From: Alistipes sp.
GTDB taxonomy: Bacteria; Bacteroidota; Bacteroidia; Bacteroidales; Rikenellaceae
Direction of reading: 5' to 3'
Length of the DNA: 33,966 bases
NCBI GenBank assembly: GCA_017504265.1
Contig: JAFVRN010000036.1
Span: 1-33,966, forward strand
Part shown: positions 25,177-33,748 of the stretch, piece by piece
Layout: every line of letters begins with the position of its first letter
Numbering within the stretch: the stretch's first letter is position 1
The notes under the pieces: model-generated
Databases searched by the model: none
The model's input: only the letters and a program-made list of their open reading frames with translations
Told to the model about the DNA's origin: nothing
Program-made: the position numbers and the translations under genes

Positions 25177-25371
25177 CTATTTTCGACCAACGCTATTTAT
25201 GAAGCTCTCTAACAAGGCTCTTTTGGTATCTGCCTTGTCTGAAAAATGGTCATTTGCGCTAAGTGAACTCTGCTTTTCCAGCCTGCGAGCAGCTTCAAAA
25301 TAGTTCTTGTTATACAACTTCTCAATTAGTGAGCGTGCCCAAACTTGTTGGACACGCTCATCTCTTTTGTG
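25177..25371 (-). pseudogene. possible 3' remnant of a lost gene
   Basis: On the minus strand an open frame without a start ends at TAG (plus 25177-25179). It reads as a plausible hydrophilic helical C-terminus (LIEKLYNKNYFEAARRLEK, then a KRALLESFINSVGRK end). It is in a different frame from the lipocalin gene upstream. Another reading is a 34-residue plus-strand frame at 25199-25303. Neither is recognised. This is offered only as a possible relic within the 200-bp spacer. Confidence 0.25.
25330..25368. terminator. hairpin between C10 protease and lipocalin genes
   Basis: TGAGCGTG (25330-25337) pairs perfectly with CACGCTCA (25353-25360), followed on the plus strand by TCTCTTTT. It could end the plus-strand protease operon and, in the other direction, the lipocalin gene. 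It lies 160 bp after the protease stop. Confidence 0.6.
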
Positions 25372-25372
25372 G

Positions 25373-25897
25373 CTACTGCTTAACCCATATAAGTTTTGAG
25401 GTGTCGTAGCCGCGTTGCTTGGCTATATCCACAATATGGGTCTTGGTCCGCTCGTCGATATGTGGCCGGCGTGACAGTATCCACAGATATTTCGGCGATT
25501 TACTGCCGATGAGTACCCACTCGTATTCGTCGTCTAAGGCCAAAATATTATAGTCGGAGTAGAAGAAGAGGAAGAATGACACTCGCAGCTGTCCCGGCTT
25601 ATCGCCCAACTTGGCCTTGCCGTAGGAGTTCTTGCGTTTTCCGGTCTTGATATTTACTCCCGAGTTGGTAACCGATATCTTGCCATCAGGAAGGAGCGTA
25701 TAAAAAGCTTCGCACTGTTCGAGGTTGCGCTCGAAGGTGTGGTCGAAGCGGGCTATCTCATACCATCGCCCCATAAAGCGTTTTATATCGAGTGAAGCTA
25801 CGGTGCTGCTATCTATTGTGGGGGTTTGCGCCCTGCAACCTGCCACAGTCATCAAACATAACATAGTGCCGATAATAATCATTTTAACTGTTCTCAT
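25373..25897 (-). CDS. blc: bacterial lipocalin, outer-membrane lipoprotein
   Basis: The 174-residue protein has a lipobox (VAGC, Cys21) and the lipocalin signature GRWYEIARFDHTFERNL near residue 42, then NSGVNIKTGKRK, a YSDYNILALDDEYEWVLIGS strand pair and a C-terminal helix. Blc-type lipocalins bind lysophospholipids or fatty acids at the outer membrane and are tied to envelope stress. Single gene, divergent from the Na/Pi transporter. The ATG at 25897 is used; an in-frame ATG five codons later would also give a signal peptide. Confidence 0.9.
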   Translation of the reverse strand: MRTVKMIIIGTMLCLMTVAGCRAQTPTIDSSTVASLDIKRFMGRWYEIARFDHTFERNLEQCEAFYTLLPDGKISVTNSGVNIKTGKRKNSYGKAKLGDKPGQLRVSFFLFFYSDYNILALDDEYEWVLIGSKSPKYLWILSRRPHIDERTKTHIVDIAKQRGYDTSKLIWVKQ

Positions 25898-26080
25898 AGA
25901 AAAAATCGTTTTCGCTCACTCCTGCATAATCAGTGCCAAATGTGGTGGTCGTGGTCGTCGGAAGTTTCATATCTGTTATATGTGTTACGGCACTAATCGT
26001 GCGTAGAAGTGTGTCAGAGCCACTATTCGTTGCAAAGGCGTTGCATCGATGTTAAATTTGTGTTACATTCTTTTGTAACT

Positions 26081-26112
26081 ATTGTATGGCTCTTTTTTAC
26101 TGATTACATTTG
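26081..26112 (+). promoter_or_regulatory. promoter of the Na/Pi cotransporter gene
   Basis: ATTG (26081-26084), 20 bp, then TACATTTG (26105-26112), 41 bp before the start. The rest of the 256-bp divergent spacer (25898-26153) shows nothing else that I can name. Confidence 0.6.
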
Positions 26113-26153
26113 TTGCGTAAAAGTGATGAAACTATAAAAACAAATATAAAATT

Positions 26154-27866
26154 ATGATGCAAGCTTTGACATTACTTGGTGCGCTCGGTATGTTCCTCTA
26201 CGGAATGAATCTTATGAGCGCAGGATTGCAGAAGGCGGCAGGTAGCAAGATGCGTAACCTGTTGTCGGCGATGACCTCTAACCCATTCAAGGGTGTTCTT
26301 ACCGGTCTGGGTATCACTACGGTTATACAGTCGTCATCGGCGACAACCGTGATGACCGTAGGTTTTGTAAATGCCGGATTGCTATCACTATCTCAGGCCG
26401 TGGGCGTAATTATGGGTGCCAATATCGGTACTACGGTTACAGCATGGCTCGTATCACTCCTCGGCTTTAAGGCTGATATATCACTCTTTGCTGTGCCTTT
26501 GATGGCCGTAGGTTTCATTCTCAGCCTATCGAAGAGCGATAAACGTCGTCATATCAGTGAGCTTATCGTAGGCTTCTCGCTGCTCTTCCTCGGTCTGTCA
26601 CTGATGAAGGAGTCGGTGCCCGACCTGCGTGAGACACCCGAGGTGTTGTCATTCATTCAGAACTGGACAAGCTATGGCTTTGGCTCGGTGCTAATCTTTA
26701 TGGTGTTCGGTACGGTGCTTACCCTGGTGTTGCAGTCGTCGTCGGCAACAATGGCTCTTACGCTGATTATGGTAAACATGGGTTGGATACCGTTTGAGAT
26801 GGGTGCTGCAATGGTGCTTGGTGAGAATATCGGTACGACGATTACAGCAAATATCGCAGCAGCTGTGGGTAATGCCAATGCTCGCCGTGCCGCTCTTGCT
26901 CATACGCTCTTCAACGTATTCGGTGTATGCTGGGCATTAGCACTATATCGTCCATTCCTCTCACTCGTAGGTACGGTAATATCGTGGCTGGGCTTGCCTA
27001 ATCCTATGGATATAGCACACTCTGCACAGATAGCAATGACTACGGAGGAGAGTATGGCAACACTCTATGGCGTATCAATGCTTCACACACTCTTTAACAC
27101 CTTCAATACACTCGTTCTGATATGGTTCGTGCCGGTTATTGTGAAGATTGTTTCGACGGTTATCAAGGATAAGAAGGGCGCAGATGATGAAGTCGTTAAG
27201 TTGAAGTATATCAATGCCGGCCCATTGGCAACAGCAGAGCTCTCTATTGGCCAGGCTCGTAGCGAGGTTGTACACTTTGCCGAAATCTCTCGCCGTGAGG
27301 TAGGTTTCATTCGTGCTGCAATCAACGCGACCTCGGATAAAGCCTTCGAAGAGATGCGAGTAAAACTTGTTAAGTACGAGGAGATAGCCGACCGTATGGA
27401 GTATGAGATAGCATCGTTCCTAAACTCATTGCCCGATGAGAGTATCAGCGATGAGGCTCGTGATGAGGGTAAGCGTATGTACAAGATTATCGGAGAGCTC
27501 GAAAGCCTCGGCGATTCGGGTGAGGCTGTTAGCCGAATCCTGTCACGCCGCAATAGCCACAAGCGTACATTTACCTCGGAGCAGGTGGAGAAGCTTGGCA
27601 AGATGCTCAACGTCTTGGATCATGCCTACGAGATTATGATCGAGAACCTCAAGGCCGAGAAGTTTGAGGAGATAGGCCTGCGTCTGGCTACCGATTGCGA
27701 GATAGAGCTCAACGAACTTCGCAACAATATCCGTGAGGAGGAGATTATGCAGATAGAGCAGAATGGTGCAAACTATCAAGCGAGTGTATACTACCTCGAC
27801 ACCGTATCGGAGTTGGAGCGTATGGGTGACTTTATAATCAACATATCGCAGGCTCTCGGTAAGTAG
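26154..27866 (+). CDS. Na/Pi cotransporter with PhoU-like C-terminus
   Basis: The 570-residue protein belongs to the NptA/PNaS family. Two inverted membrane repeats each carry the QSSSAT motif (59-64 and again near residue 197), followed by GANIGTT and GENIGTT. A cytoplasmic PhoU-like helical domain spans about 355-565. It imports phosphate with sodium; the PhoU part probably senses or regulates. Start ATG-ATG at 26154/26157; the longer is given. Single gene with promoter and terminator. No phosphate regulon genes adjoin it. Confidence 0.92.
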   Translation: MMQALTLLGALGMFLYGMNLMSAGLQKAAGSKMRNLLSAMTSNPFKGVLTGLGITTVIQSSSATTVMTVGFVNAGLLSLSQAVGVIMGANIGTTVTAWLVSLLGFKADISLFAVPLMAVGFILSLSKSDKRRHISELIVGFSLLFLGLSLMKESVPDLRETPEVLSFIQNWTSYGFGSVLIFMVFGTVLTLVLQSSSATMALTLIMVNMGWIPFEMGAAMVLGENIGTTITANIAAAVGNANARRAALAHTLFNVFGVCWALALYRPFLSLVGTVISWLGLPNPMDIAHSAQIAMTTEESMATLYGVSMLHTLFNTFNTLVLIWFVPVIVKIVSTVIKDKKGADDEVVKLKYINAGPLATAELSIGQARSEVVHFAEISRREVGFIRAAINATSDKAFEEMRVKLVKYEEIADRMEYEIASFLNSLPDESISDEARDEGKRMYKIIGELESLGDSGEAVSRILSRRNSHKRTFTSEQVEKLGKMLNVLDHAYEIMIENLKAEKFEEIGLRLATDCEIELNELRNNIREEEIMQIEQNGANYQASVYYLDTVSELERMGDFIINISQALGK

Positions 27867-27900
27867 CAGTCTCGGTAATATACGACATAATAAGTAAGTG

Positions 27901-27942
27901 GGATATCGGCGGGCAGAATGTTGTCCGTCGATACCTTTTTTT
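27901..27942 (+). terminator. terminator of the Na/Pi cotransporter gene
   Basis: GGATATCGGCGGGC (27901-27914) pairs with GTCCGTCGATACC (27923-27935) with one bulge and G-T pairs, followed by seven T. Confidence 0.85.
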
Positions 27943-28038
27943 ATGAGTCCGTAATATTTTTTTGTATGTGTAAAATATGTTAATTTGCTGATATGTAATG
28001 ACTTGTCTATTTCACTAAAAAAAAAGATTGTGGCACGA

Positions 28039-28068
28039 TTTGTATATCCCGAAAAATTAGTATCTTTG
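28039..28068 (+). promoter_or_regulatory. promoter of the rplM-rpsI operon
   Basis: TTTG (28039-28042), 18 bp, then TATCTTTG (28061-28068), a near-perfect Bacteroidetes promoter. The leader of about 60 nt begins with a small hairpin CTGAAA/TTTCGG (28075-28091) and has an A-rich stretch before the start, as in highly translated Bacteroidetes genes. Confidence 0.8.
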
Positions 28069-28136
28069 CAGGCCTGAAATTTTGGTTTCGGGTATTGGAT
28101 TACAATAAATTAAGTATTAACTAAACGTAAACAAAA

Positions 28137-28598
28137 GTGGATTCAAAAAGCTACAAGACTATCTCGGTCAAGGCAGAGGACGCTCAGAAGGAGTGGTTCG
28201 TGATTGACGCTACGAACGAGATTTTGGGACGTCTTGCTTCGCAGGTTGCTAAGATCCTCCGTGGCAAGAACAAGCCTAGCTACACTCCCCACACTAATTG
28301 CGGTGACTACGTTATCGTAATCAATGCGGATAAGGTGAAGCTTACAGGCGCAAAGATGACCGATAAGGTCTATACTCGCTACACCGGTTTCCCCGGCGGT
28401 CAGCGTTTCGCTACACCAGCTGACTTCTTGACAACCGACAAGAAGCCTCAGTTCGTTGTTGAGCACGCCGTACGCGGTATGTTGCCTAAGACTCGTTTGG
28501 GCGAGGCAATTATGAAGAATTTGAAGGTTTATGCAGGCGCTGAGCATCCTCACGCTGCACAGAACCCAAAGGAGATTAAGTTAAACGAGATTAAGTAA
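28137..28598 (+). CDS. rplM: ribosomal protein L13
   Basis: The 153-residue 50S protein has the family signature regions WFVIDATNEILGRLASQVAKIL and GMLPKTRLG near the end. It starts with GTG at 28137; no ATG upstream in frame gives the conserved MDSKSYKT start. It is the first gene of the translation operon with rpsI 5 bp downstream, the universal rplM-rpsI pair. Confidence 0.97.
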   Translation: MDSKSYKTISVKAEDAQKEWFVIDATNEILGRLASQVAKILRGKNKPSYTPHTNCGDYVIVINADKVKLTGAKMTDKVYTRYTGFPGGQRFATPADFLTTDKKPQFVVEHAVRGMLPKTRLGEAIMKNLKVYAGAEHPHAAQNPKEIKLNEIK

Positions 28599-28603
28599 GA
28601 ATT

Positions 28604-28990
28604 ATGGAAGTTGTAAACACCGTAGGTCGCCGTAAGGCAGCTGTGGCTCGCGTATTCGTGAAGCCGGGTAATGGTAAGATTACAATCAACCACAAGGAGT
28701 TGGAGGTTTACTTCCCCCTTCATATTCTTCAGTACGAGGTTAAGCAGCCTTTGCTCGTAACCAACACATTGGAGAACTATGACGTTACTATCAACCTCGT
28801 AGGTGGTGGTATCAAGGGTCAGGCTGAGGCTGCTCGTATGGGTATTGCCCGTGCTCTCTGCCAGATTGATGCAGAGATGCGTCCTGTATTGAAGAAGAAC
28901 GGCTTCCTAATGCGTGATTCGCGTGAGGTTGAGCGTAAGAAGCCAGGTCAGCCTGGAGCACGTCGTAAGTTCCAGTTCAGTAAGCGTTAA
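28604..28990 (+). CDS. rpsI: ribosomal protein S9
   Basis: The 128-residue 30S protein has the VGRRKAAVARVF start, GGGIKGQAEAARMGIARAL and the basic tail ending GARRKFQFSKR, which reaches towards the P-site tRNA. The final residues KR are the invariant end of S9. Complete. Confidence 0.98.
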   Translation: MEVVNTVGRRKAAVARVFVKPGNGKITINHKELEVYFPLHILQYEVKQPLLVTNTLENYDVTINLVGGGIKGQAEAARMGIARALCQIDAEMRPVLKKNGFLMRDSREVERKKPGQPGARRKFQFSKR

Positions 28991-29225
28991 TCCTTACACG
29001 ACCGAACTTCGGCAAAAGCACAATCAGGGTTTCGAAACCTCGGGGACCACACCTATATATTATTATGTCGCATAGGCGATGGCGTAGGGTGGTGTAGGAC
29101 ATTAAGCCATTTGCGCCGGGAGTGCTGCCACGATGGTTGCCCGATTGCGGAAAACCAGCGAGAACAAGAGATGTTGCTACTCGCAGGTTGATAAAAAGAG
29201 TAAAACGATTAAAACAAAAAAGAAA
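28991..29225 (+). ncRNA. structured rpsI-rpsB spacer, possible r-protein leader
   Basis: A 235-bp spacer within the operon has no believable gene. It contains a small hairpin CCGA-ACT-TCGG (29002-29012), a 12-bp palindrome GGTTTCGAAACC (29028-29039), and ACCAC/GTGGT arms flanking about 36 nt (29045-29095). No -7 element was found in it. S2 leaders regulate rpsB in several bacteria, so this could be a leader bound by S2, but I have not matched it to a known class. A frame from 29133 in line with rpsB is the rejected upstream extension. Confidence 0.4.
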
Positions 29226-30074
29226 ATGTCACGTACAGATTTTAATACACTTTTGGAGGCCGGTGTACACTTTGGTCACTTAAAGAGAAAGTGGAACCCT
29301 AAAATGGCTCCATATATCTTTATGGAGAAGAACGGCATCCACATCATTGATCTTCACAAGACTGTAATCAAGCTTGATGAGGCTGCTGCAGCTATGAAGC
29401 AGATTGTAAAGAGCGGTCGTCGCATCTTGTTCGTAGCTACTAAGAAGCAGGCTAAGGAGATCGTTGCCGAAAAGGTAGCAGCCGTAGGTATGCCATACGT
29501 TACAGAGCGTTGGGCAGGCGGTATGCTTACAAACTTCCCCACTATACGTAAGGCCGTTAAGAAGATGGCTACCATCGATAAGATGACCAACGACGGCACT
29601 TTCGATAATTTCTCAAAGCGTGAGAAGCTTCAGATTGCACGTCAGCGTGCAAAGCTCGAGAAGAACCTCGGTTCTATCGCAGATCTTAACCGTCTTCCTG
29701 CTGCCTTGTTCGTTATCGACGTACAGAAGGAGCAGAACGCTGTTAAGGAGGCTAAGCGTTTGAGCATCCCCGTATTTGCTATGGTAGATACTTGTTGTGA
29801 TCCAACCGACATTGATTACGTTATTCCAGCAAATGACGATGCAGCAAAGTCAATCGCTACTATCCTTGATGTAGTATGTGGTGCTATTGCTGAGGGTGCA
29901 GAGGAGCGCAAGCTTGAGAAGGAGAAGGAGGCTCAGGAGGCTGAGGCTTCTGAGGCAGCTGCAAAGAAGGAGGCTAAGCCACGTATCAAGAAGGCAGTTA
30001 AGGCTGCTGTTGATGCTGAGGAGGCTGCCGTAGCTGATGTTGTTGCTGCAACAGAGACTGCCACTGAGGAGTAA
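29226..30074 (+). CDS. rpsB: ribosomal protein S2
   Basis: The 282-residue 30S protein from the ATG at 29226 starts MSRTDFNTLLEAGVHFGHLKRKWNP-like and has ATKKQAKEIV, RWAGGMLTNF, and VIPANDDAAKSI. The last 50 residues form an Ala/Lys/Glu-rich tail, common in Bacteroidetes S2. The 93-base upstream extension is rejected because S2 begins near the first AGVHFGH. It leads the rpsB-tsf pair. Confidence 0.97.
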   Translation: MSRTDFNTLLEAGVHFGHLKRKWNPKMAPYIFMEKNGIHIIDLHKTVIKLDEAAAAMKQIVKSGRRILFVATKKQAKEIVAEKVAAVGMPYVTERWAGGMLTNFPTIRKAVKKMATIDKMTNDGTFDNFSKREKLQIARQRAKLEKNLGSIADLNRLPAALFVIDVQKEQNAVKEAKRLSIPVFAMVDTCCDPTDIDYVIPANDDAAKSIATILDVVCGAIAEGAEERKLEKEKEAQEAEASEAAAKKEAKPRIKKAVKAAVDAEEAAVADVVAATETATEE

Positions 30075-30080
30075 ATTTAG

Positions 30081-30128
30081 AACCTAAGGCGGGTTGGCGA
30101 TGAGGCCCGCTCGCCTTGGTTTTATTAT
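30081..30128 (+). terminator. partial terminator/attenuator between rpsB and tsf
   Basis: AACCTAAGGCG (30081-30091) pairs with CGCCTTGGTT (30112-30121) with one bulge; an inner GCGGG/CCCGC pairing is possible, and TTTATTATT follows. It would lower, not abolish, read-through to tsf; no separate tsf promoter is seen. Confidence 0.6.
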
Positions 30129-30166
30129 TGCATTATTTATTAACGAATAAAAAACTAATAGATATT

Positions 30167-30997
30167 ATGGAAATCAAAGCAGCTGATGTGATGAAGCTCC
30201 GTAAGATGACCGGTGCTGGTATGATGGACTGCAAGAAGGCTTTGCAGGAGGCTGAGGGCGATTTCGAGCGTGCCAAGGATATCATTCGTGAGAAGGGTAA
30301 GTTGGTTGTTGCTAAGCGTTCGGATCGTACGGCTACTGAGGGCGTTGTTGTTACTAAGATTGTTGGCGAGAAGGCATACATCCTTTGCCTCGCTTGCGAG
30401 ACAGACTTCGTAGCGGCTAATGTTGAGTTCGGTGCTTCGGCAAATGCTATGTTGGAGGTTGCTGTTGCTGCTGATGCAGCTGACCGTGATACTCTTCTTG
30501 CTGTTAAGACTGCAGAGGGTGTTACCGTTGAGGAGATGGTTACCGAGAAGTCTGGCCAGACAGGTGAGAAGGTAGAGCTCGCATACTATGCTCGTATTGA
30601 GGCTCCTTACTGCGTATCGTACGTTCACTTCAACAAGAAGCTCGGTACTATCCTTGGTTTCAATAAGCCTATCTCTGAGGAGGCTGCTAAGGCTGTTGCT
30701 ATGCAGGCTACCGCTATGGCACCTATCTCTATCGACGAGAACGACTGCCCGGTAGAGGTTGTTGAGAAGGAGCGTGCTATTGCTCTCGAGATGATGAAGC
30801 AGGATCCTAAGAACGCTAACAAGCCTGAGGCTATTCTTGAGAAGATTGCCGAAGGTAAGATGCGTAAGTTCTTCGAGGAGAACACTCTTCTTAACCAGTG
30901 TGTTGTAGGTGAGAAGGAGACTATCCGCGAGTTCATCCAGCGTGCCGATAAGGAGGCTACTGTTGTTGCTTACAAGCGTTTCGCTCTTGAGGCATAG
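30167..30997 (+). CDS. tsf: elongation factor Ts
   Basis: The 276-residue EF-Ts recharges EF-Tu by GDP release. It shows the N-terminal VMKLRKMTGAGMMDCKKAL, the TDFVAAN core segment and a C-terminal coiled section. ATG at 30167 gives MEIKAADV; the frame upstream (30116) is spacer. Last gene of the operon, closed by a strong terminator. Confidence 0.97.
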   Translation: MEIKAADVMKLRKMTGAGMMDCKKALQEAEGDFERAKDIIREKGKLVVAKRSDRTATEGVVVTKIVGEKAYILCLACETDFVAANVEFGASANAMLEVAVAADAADRDTLLAVKTAEGVTVEEMVTEKSGQTGEKVELAYYARIEAPYCVSYVHFNKKLGTILGFNKPISEEAAKAVAMQATAMAPISIDENDCPVEVVEKERAIALEMMKQDPKNANKPEAILEKIAEGKMRKFFEENTLLNQCVVGEKETIREFIQRADKEATVVAYKRFALEA

Positions 30998-31021
30998 TCG
31001 AGGCTACTCCTTAAAATAACT

Positions 31022-31058
31022 ATTCCTCCACATCTCAGGGTGTGGAGGAATAATTTTT
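31022..31058. terminator. terminator after tsf
   Basis: ATTCCTCCACA (31022-31032) and TGTGGAGGAAT (31041-31051) form a perfect 11-bp stem with an eight-base loop, followed by AATTTTTAT. It also lies after the stop of the convergent DUF486 gene. Confidence 0.9.
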
Positions 31059-31071
31059 ATAGGCAGAGTTG

Positions 31072-31440
31072 TTATTTGCGGAAAATGAAGTATACGGCAA
31101 GTACCAAACATGCAAAGCCTGCCATATGATTCCATTTCAGCGGGTCGCCCTTAACAAAGAGCACTGCAAATAGTGTAAATACCACGAGTGATATCACCTC
31201 CTGTATCACTTTTAGCTGCCATAGCGTGAAAGGTCCGCCAAGTTCGTGGCTGCCTATGCGGTTTGCGGGTACTTGAAAGCAGTATTCAAAGAGTGCTATA
31301 CCCCAGCTGAGTAGTACTATTGCAACTATGCCGTATCTCTCCAACTTCGACTTAAAGGCGATATGACCATACCACGCCAATGTCATAAACACATTAGAAC
31401 ATACCAAAAGTGCTATTGTTGCAATACCTTTGAGTAGCAT
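31072..31440 (-). CDS. DUF486/DMT-family membrane protein
   Basis: The 122-residue protein has four hydrophobic segments and the family pattern LVCSNVFMTLAWYGH, then SWGIALFEYCFQVPANRIG and FTLWQLKVIQEVISLVVF. It matches DUF486, often called DMT family protein. Small members may be efflux-like carriers that act as dimers; substrate unknown. Single gene, promoter at 31470. Confidence 0.88.
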   Translation of the reverse strand: MLLKGIATIALLVCSNVFMTLAWYGHIAFKSKLERYGIVAIVLLSWGIALFEYCFQVPANRIGSHELGGPFTLWQLKVIQEVISLVVFTLFAVLFVKGDPLKWNHMAGFACLVLAVYFIFRK

Positions 31441-31469
31441 ATATAATTATTTTATTTGTTTTTGATTGG

Positions 31470-31477
31470 CAAAGGTA
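31470..31477 (-). promoter_or_regulatory. -7 promoter element of the DUF486 gene
   Basis: TACCTTTG on the minus strand, 29 bp before the start at 31440. No convincing -33. Confidence 0.55.
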
Positions 31478-31538
31478 CGAAAAAATGTCTTACAATATGC
31501 CGAGAGCATCTATAATATGCTACTCATTTTTGTAAATG

Positions 31539-31570
31539 TTTGGGTAATTCACATAATAGTAGTAACTTTG
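31539..31570 (+). promoter_or_regulatory. promoter of the DPP III gene
   Basis: TTTG (31539-31542), 20 bp, then TAACTTTG (31563-31570), 32 bp before the start. Both boxes match the consensus. Confidence 0.8.
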
Positions 31571-31602
31571 CGTGATTTATGAAACAATCTTAAACTTATA
31601 AA

Positions 31603-33624
31603 ATGATGAATAAATTTTTAGGAATTTTTGCTATGGGAACATTGTTACTTACCTCATGTGCTACGACCGTGGAGCAGGAGGGTGAGCAGCCTTGGATTGT
31701 TGATCGTTTCGATGACATCAAGGTTATCCGTTACGAGGTCCCAGGATTTGAGTCGCTTACTCTTGAGGAGAAGGAGTTAATCTACTATCTATCAGAGGCA
31801 GCTAAATGTGGACGTGACATCTTGTTCGACCAGAATTTTAAGTACAACCTCTCGATACGTCGCACTCTCGAAAGCATATATACTGCATCAGAGAAGCGTG
31901 ATGGCGATGAGTTCAAGGCTTTTGAGAAGTATCTTAAAAAGGTGTGGTTTGCTAATGGTATCCACCACCACTATTCCAACGATAAGTTTACTCCTGAGTT
32001 CTCTGAGGAGTGGTTCCGTGAGCAGTTGGCTAAGTATATCAACGACGATAACCGTCATATTGAGGATGATTTTCTCTGCGAGATTCTCTTCAACAAGGAG
32101 CTTTATGCATCGCGTCTTAACCAGACAGCCGGTGTAGATGTTGTCAAGGCCTCGGCTAACAACTACTATGAGGGAGTATCACAAGAGGAGGTTGAGGCAT
32201 TCTATGCAGGTATGGTTGCTGCCGATGCCAATAATCCTGAGCCTATATCGTATGGTCTTAACTCGAAGCTTATGCGCGATGAGAATGGTAAGATTGTCGA
32301 GAAGGTGTGGAAGATAGGTGGTATGTACTCGCCAGCTATTGAGCAGATTGTATATTGGTTGGAGAAGGCTGCCACGGTAGCTAAGGGTGAGCAGAAGGCA
32401 ACCATTGAGGCTCTTATCAAGTACTACAATACAGGCGATTTGAAGGATTTCGACGATTATAGCGTTCTTTGGGTTAAGGATACAGCCTCGAATGTAGATT
32501 TCGTAAATGGCTTTATCGAGAACTATGGTGATCCTCTTGGCCGTAAGGCATCGTGGGAGTCGGTAGTTAATTTCCGCGACGAGGAGGCTTGCCACCGTAC
32601 CGAGATTATGGCTGCCAATGCACAGTGGTTCGAGGATAACGCTCCTATCAACCCTGCATATCGCAAGGAGGAGGTTAAGGGCGTATCGGCTAAGGTTATC
32701 ACCGTAGCTATGCTCGGTGGCGATTGCTACCCTGCAACAGCCATCGGTATCAACCTTCCTAATGCAGACTGGATTCGTAAGGAGCATGGCTCTAAGTCGG
32801 TTACCATAGACAATATCACCTATGCCTATGATAAGGCAGCTCAGGGTAACGGCTTTGCCGAGGAGTTCGTACTCCGTGAGGAGGATCGTGAGCGTATGGC
32901 TAAGTGGGGTAAGCTCAGCGATGACCTCCACACCGACCTTCACGAGTGCCTTGGCCACGGCTCGGGACAGCTTGCCCCTGGTACTAAGGGCGATGAGCTT
33001 CGTACCTACTCATCTACATTGGAGGAGGCACGTGCCGACCTCTTTGCGCTCTACTATCTTGGCGACGAGAAGCTTATCGAGATTGGTCTTATCCCAACAT
33101 TGGATGTAGCTTGGGCGCAGTATAGCAAGTATATCATGAACGGTATGATGACTCAGCTATCACGTATCGAGCCTGGTAAGAATGTAGAGGAGTCTCATAT
33201 GCGTAATCGTAAGCTTATTGCTGAGTGGTGCTATGAGAAGGGTAAGGCGGAGAATGTTATCGAGCTTGTGGAGAAGGATGGTAAGCACTATGTCGTTGTA
33301 AACGACTTTGAGCGTCTGCGTGAGCTCTTTGGAGAGCTTCTTTGCGAGGTGCAGCGCATCAAGTCTGAGGGCGACTATGAGGCTTGCCGTGCTTTGGTTG
33401 AGGACTATGCCGTTGTTGTAGACCCAGCTATCCACGCTGAGGTTATCGCACGTAACAATGCTCTTAACATTGAGCCTTATGGCGGTTTCGTTAATCCCGA
33501 GTACGAGCTTGTTACCGATGATGCCGGTAATGTCGTAGATGTTAAGATAAGCTATCCTGCCAACTATATCGAGCAGCATCTACACTATGGTAAGGATTAT
33601 TCGTTCCTTCCCTCACTAAACTAA
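31603..33624 (+). CDS. dipeptidyl peptidase III lipoprotein (M49)
   Basis: The 673-residue zinc peptidase removes dipeptides from peptide N-termini. The metal motif HECLGH is at 447-452 and the second motif EEARAD at 474-479, very near the positions known for the Bacteroides thetaiotaomicron DPP III. A lipobox LTSC (Cys19) shows membrane anchoring. It is complete; its TAA stop at 33622-33624 overlaps the first two bases of a long-hairpin repeat, so the transcript ends in that structure. The start is the first of two adjacent ATGs. Confidence 0.95.
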   Translation: MMNKFLGIFAMGTLLLTSCATTVEQEGEQPWIVDRFDDIKVIRYEVPGFESLTLEEKELIYYLSEAAKCGRDILFDQNFKYNLSIRRTLESIYTASEKRDGDEFKAFEKYLKKVWFANGIHHHYSNDKFTPEFSEEWFREQLAKYINDDNRHIEDDFLCEILFNKELYASRLNQTAGVDVVKASANNYYEGVSQEEVEAFYAGMVAADANNPEPISYGLNSKLMRDENGKIVEKVWKIGGMYSPAIEQIVYWLEKAATVAKGEQKATIEALIKYYNTGDLKDFDDYSVLWVKDTASNVDFVNGFIENYGDPLGRKASWESVVNFRDEEACHRTEIMAANAQWFEDNAPINPAYRKEEVKGVSAKVITVAMLGGDCYPATAIGINLPNADWIRKEHGSKSVTIDNITYAYDKAAQGNGFAEEFVLREEDRERMAKWGKLSDDLHTDLHECLGHGSGQLAPGTKGDELRTYSSTLEEARADLFALYYLGDEKLIEIGLIPTLDVAWAQYSKYIMNGMMTQLSRIEPGKNVEESHMRNRKLIAEWCYEKGKAENVIELVEKDGKHYVVVNDFERLRELFGELLCEVQRIKSEGDYEACRALVEDYAVVVDPAIHAEVIARNNALNIEPYGGFVNPEYELVTDDAGNVVDVKISYPANYIEQHLHYGKDYSFLPSLN

Positions 33625-33748
33625 TTTTTGTGATAAGGGGTCATCTGCGACCTCTCAATCATTGCCCCGAATGGAATGTACGCTAAGTACTATCCATCCG
33701 GGGCAATTTCTTAATCGAGGCCACAGCTAACCCCTTCTGACAAAAATT
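33623..33748. repeat. 126-bp long-hairpin repeat, copy B
   Basis: Nearly identical to copy A (three differences in 126, two of them in the apical loop: GCTAA here, GTCAA in A). Ends are AATTTTTGT and ACAAAAATT. It begins within the stop codon of the DPP III gene and is the first unit of a head-to-tail array. Confidence 0.9.

Noticed and set aside
32179-32958. 259-codon minus frame within the DPP III gene
   Set aside because: Antisense shadow of a gene with intact zinc motifs.
15-33748. The whole interval as a composite transposon bounded by copies A and B
   Set aside because: The interval holds essential housekeeping genes in a normal chromosomal setting and no transposase.
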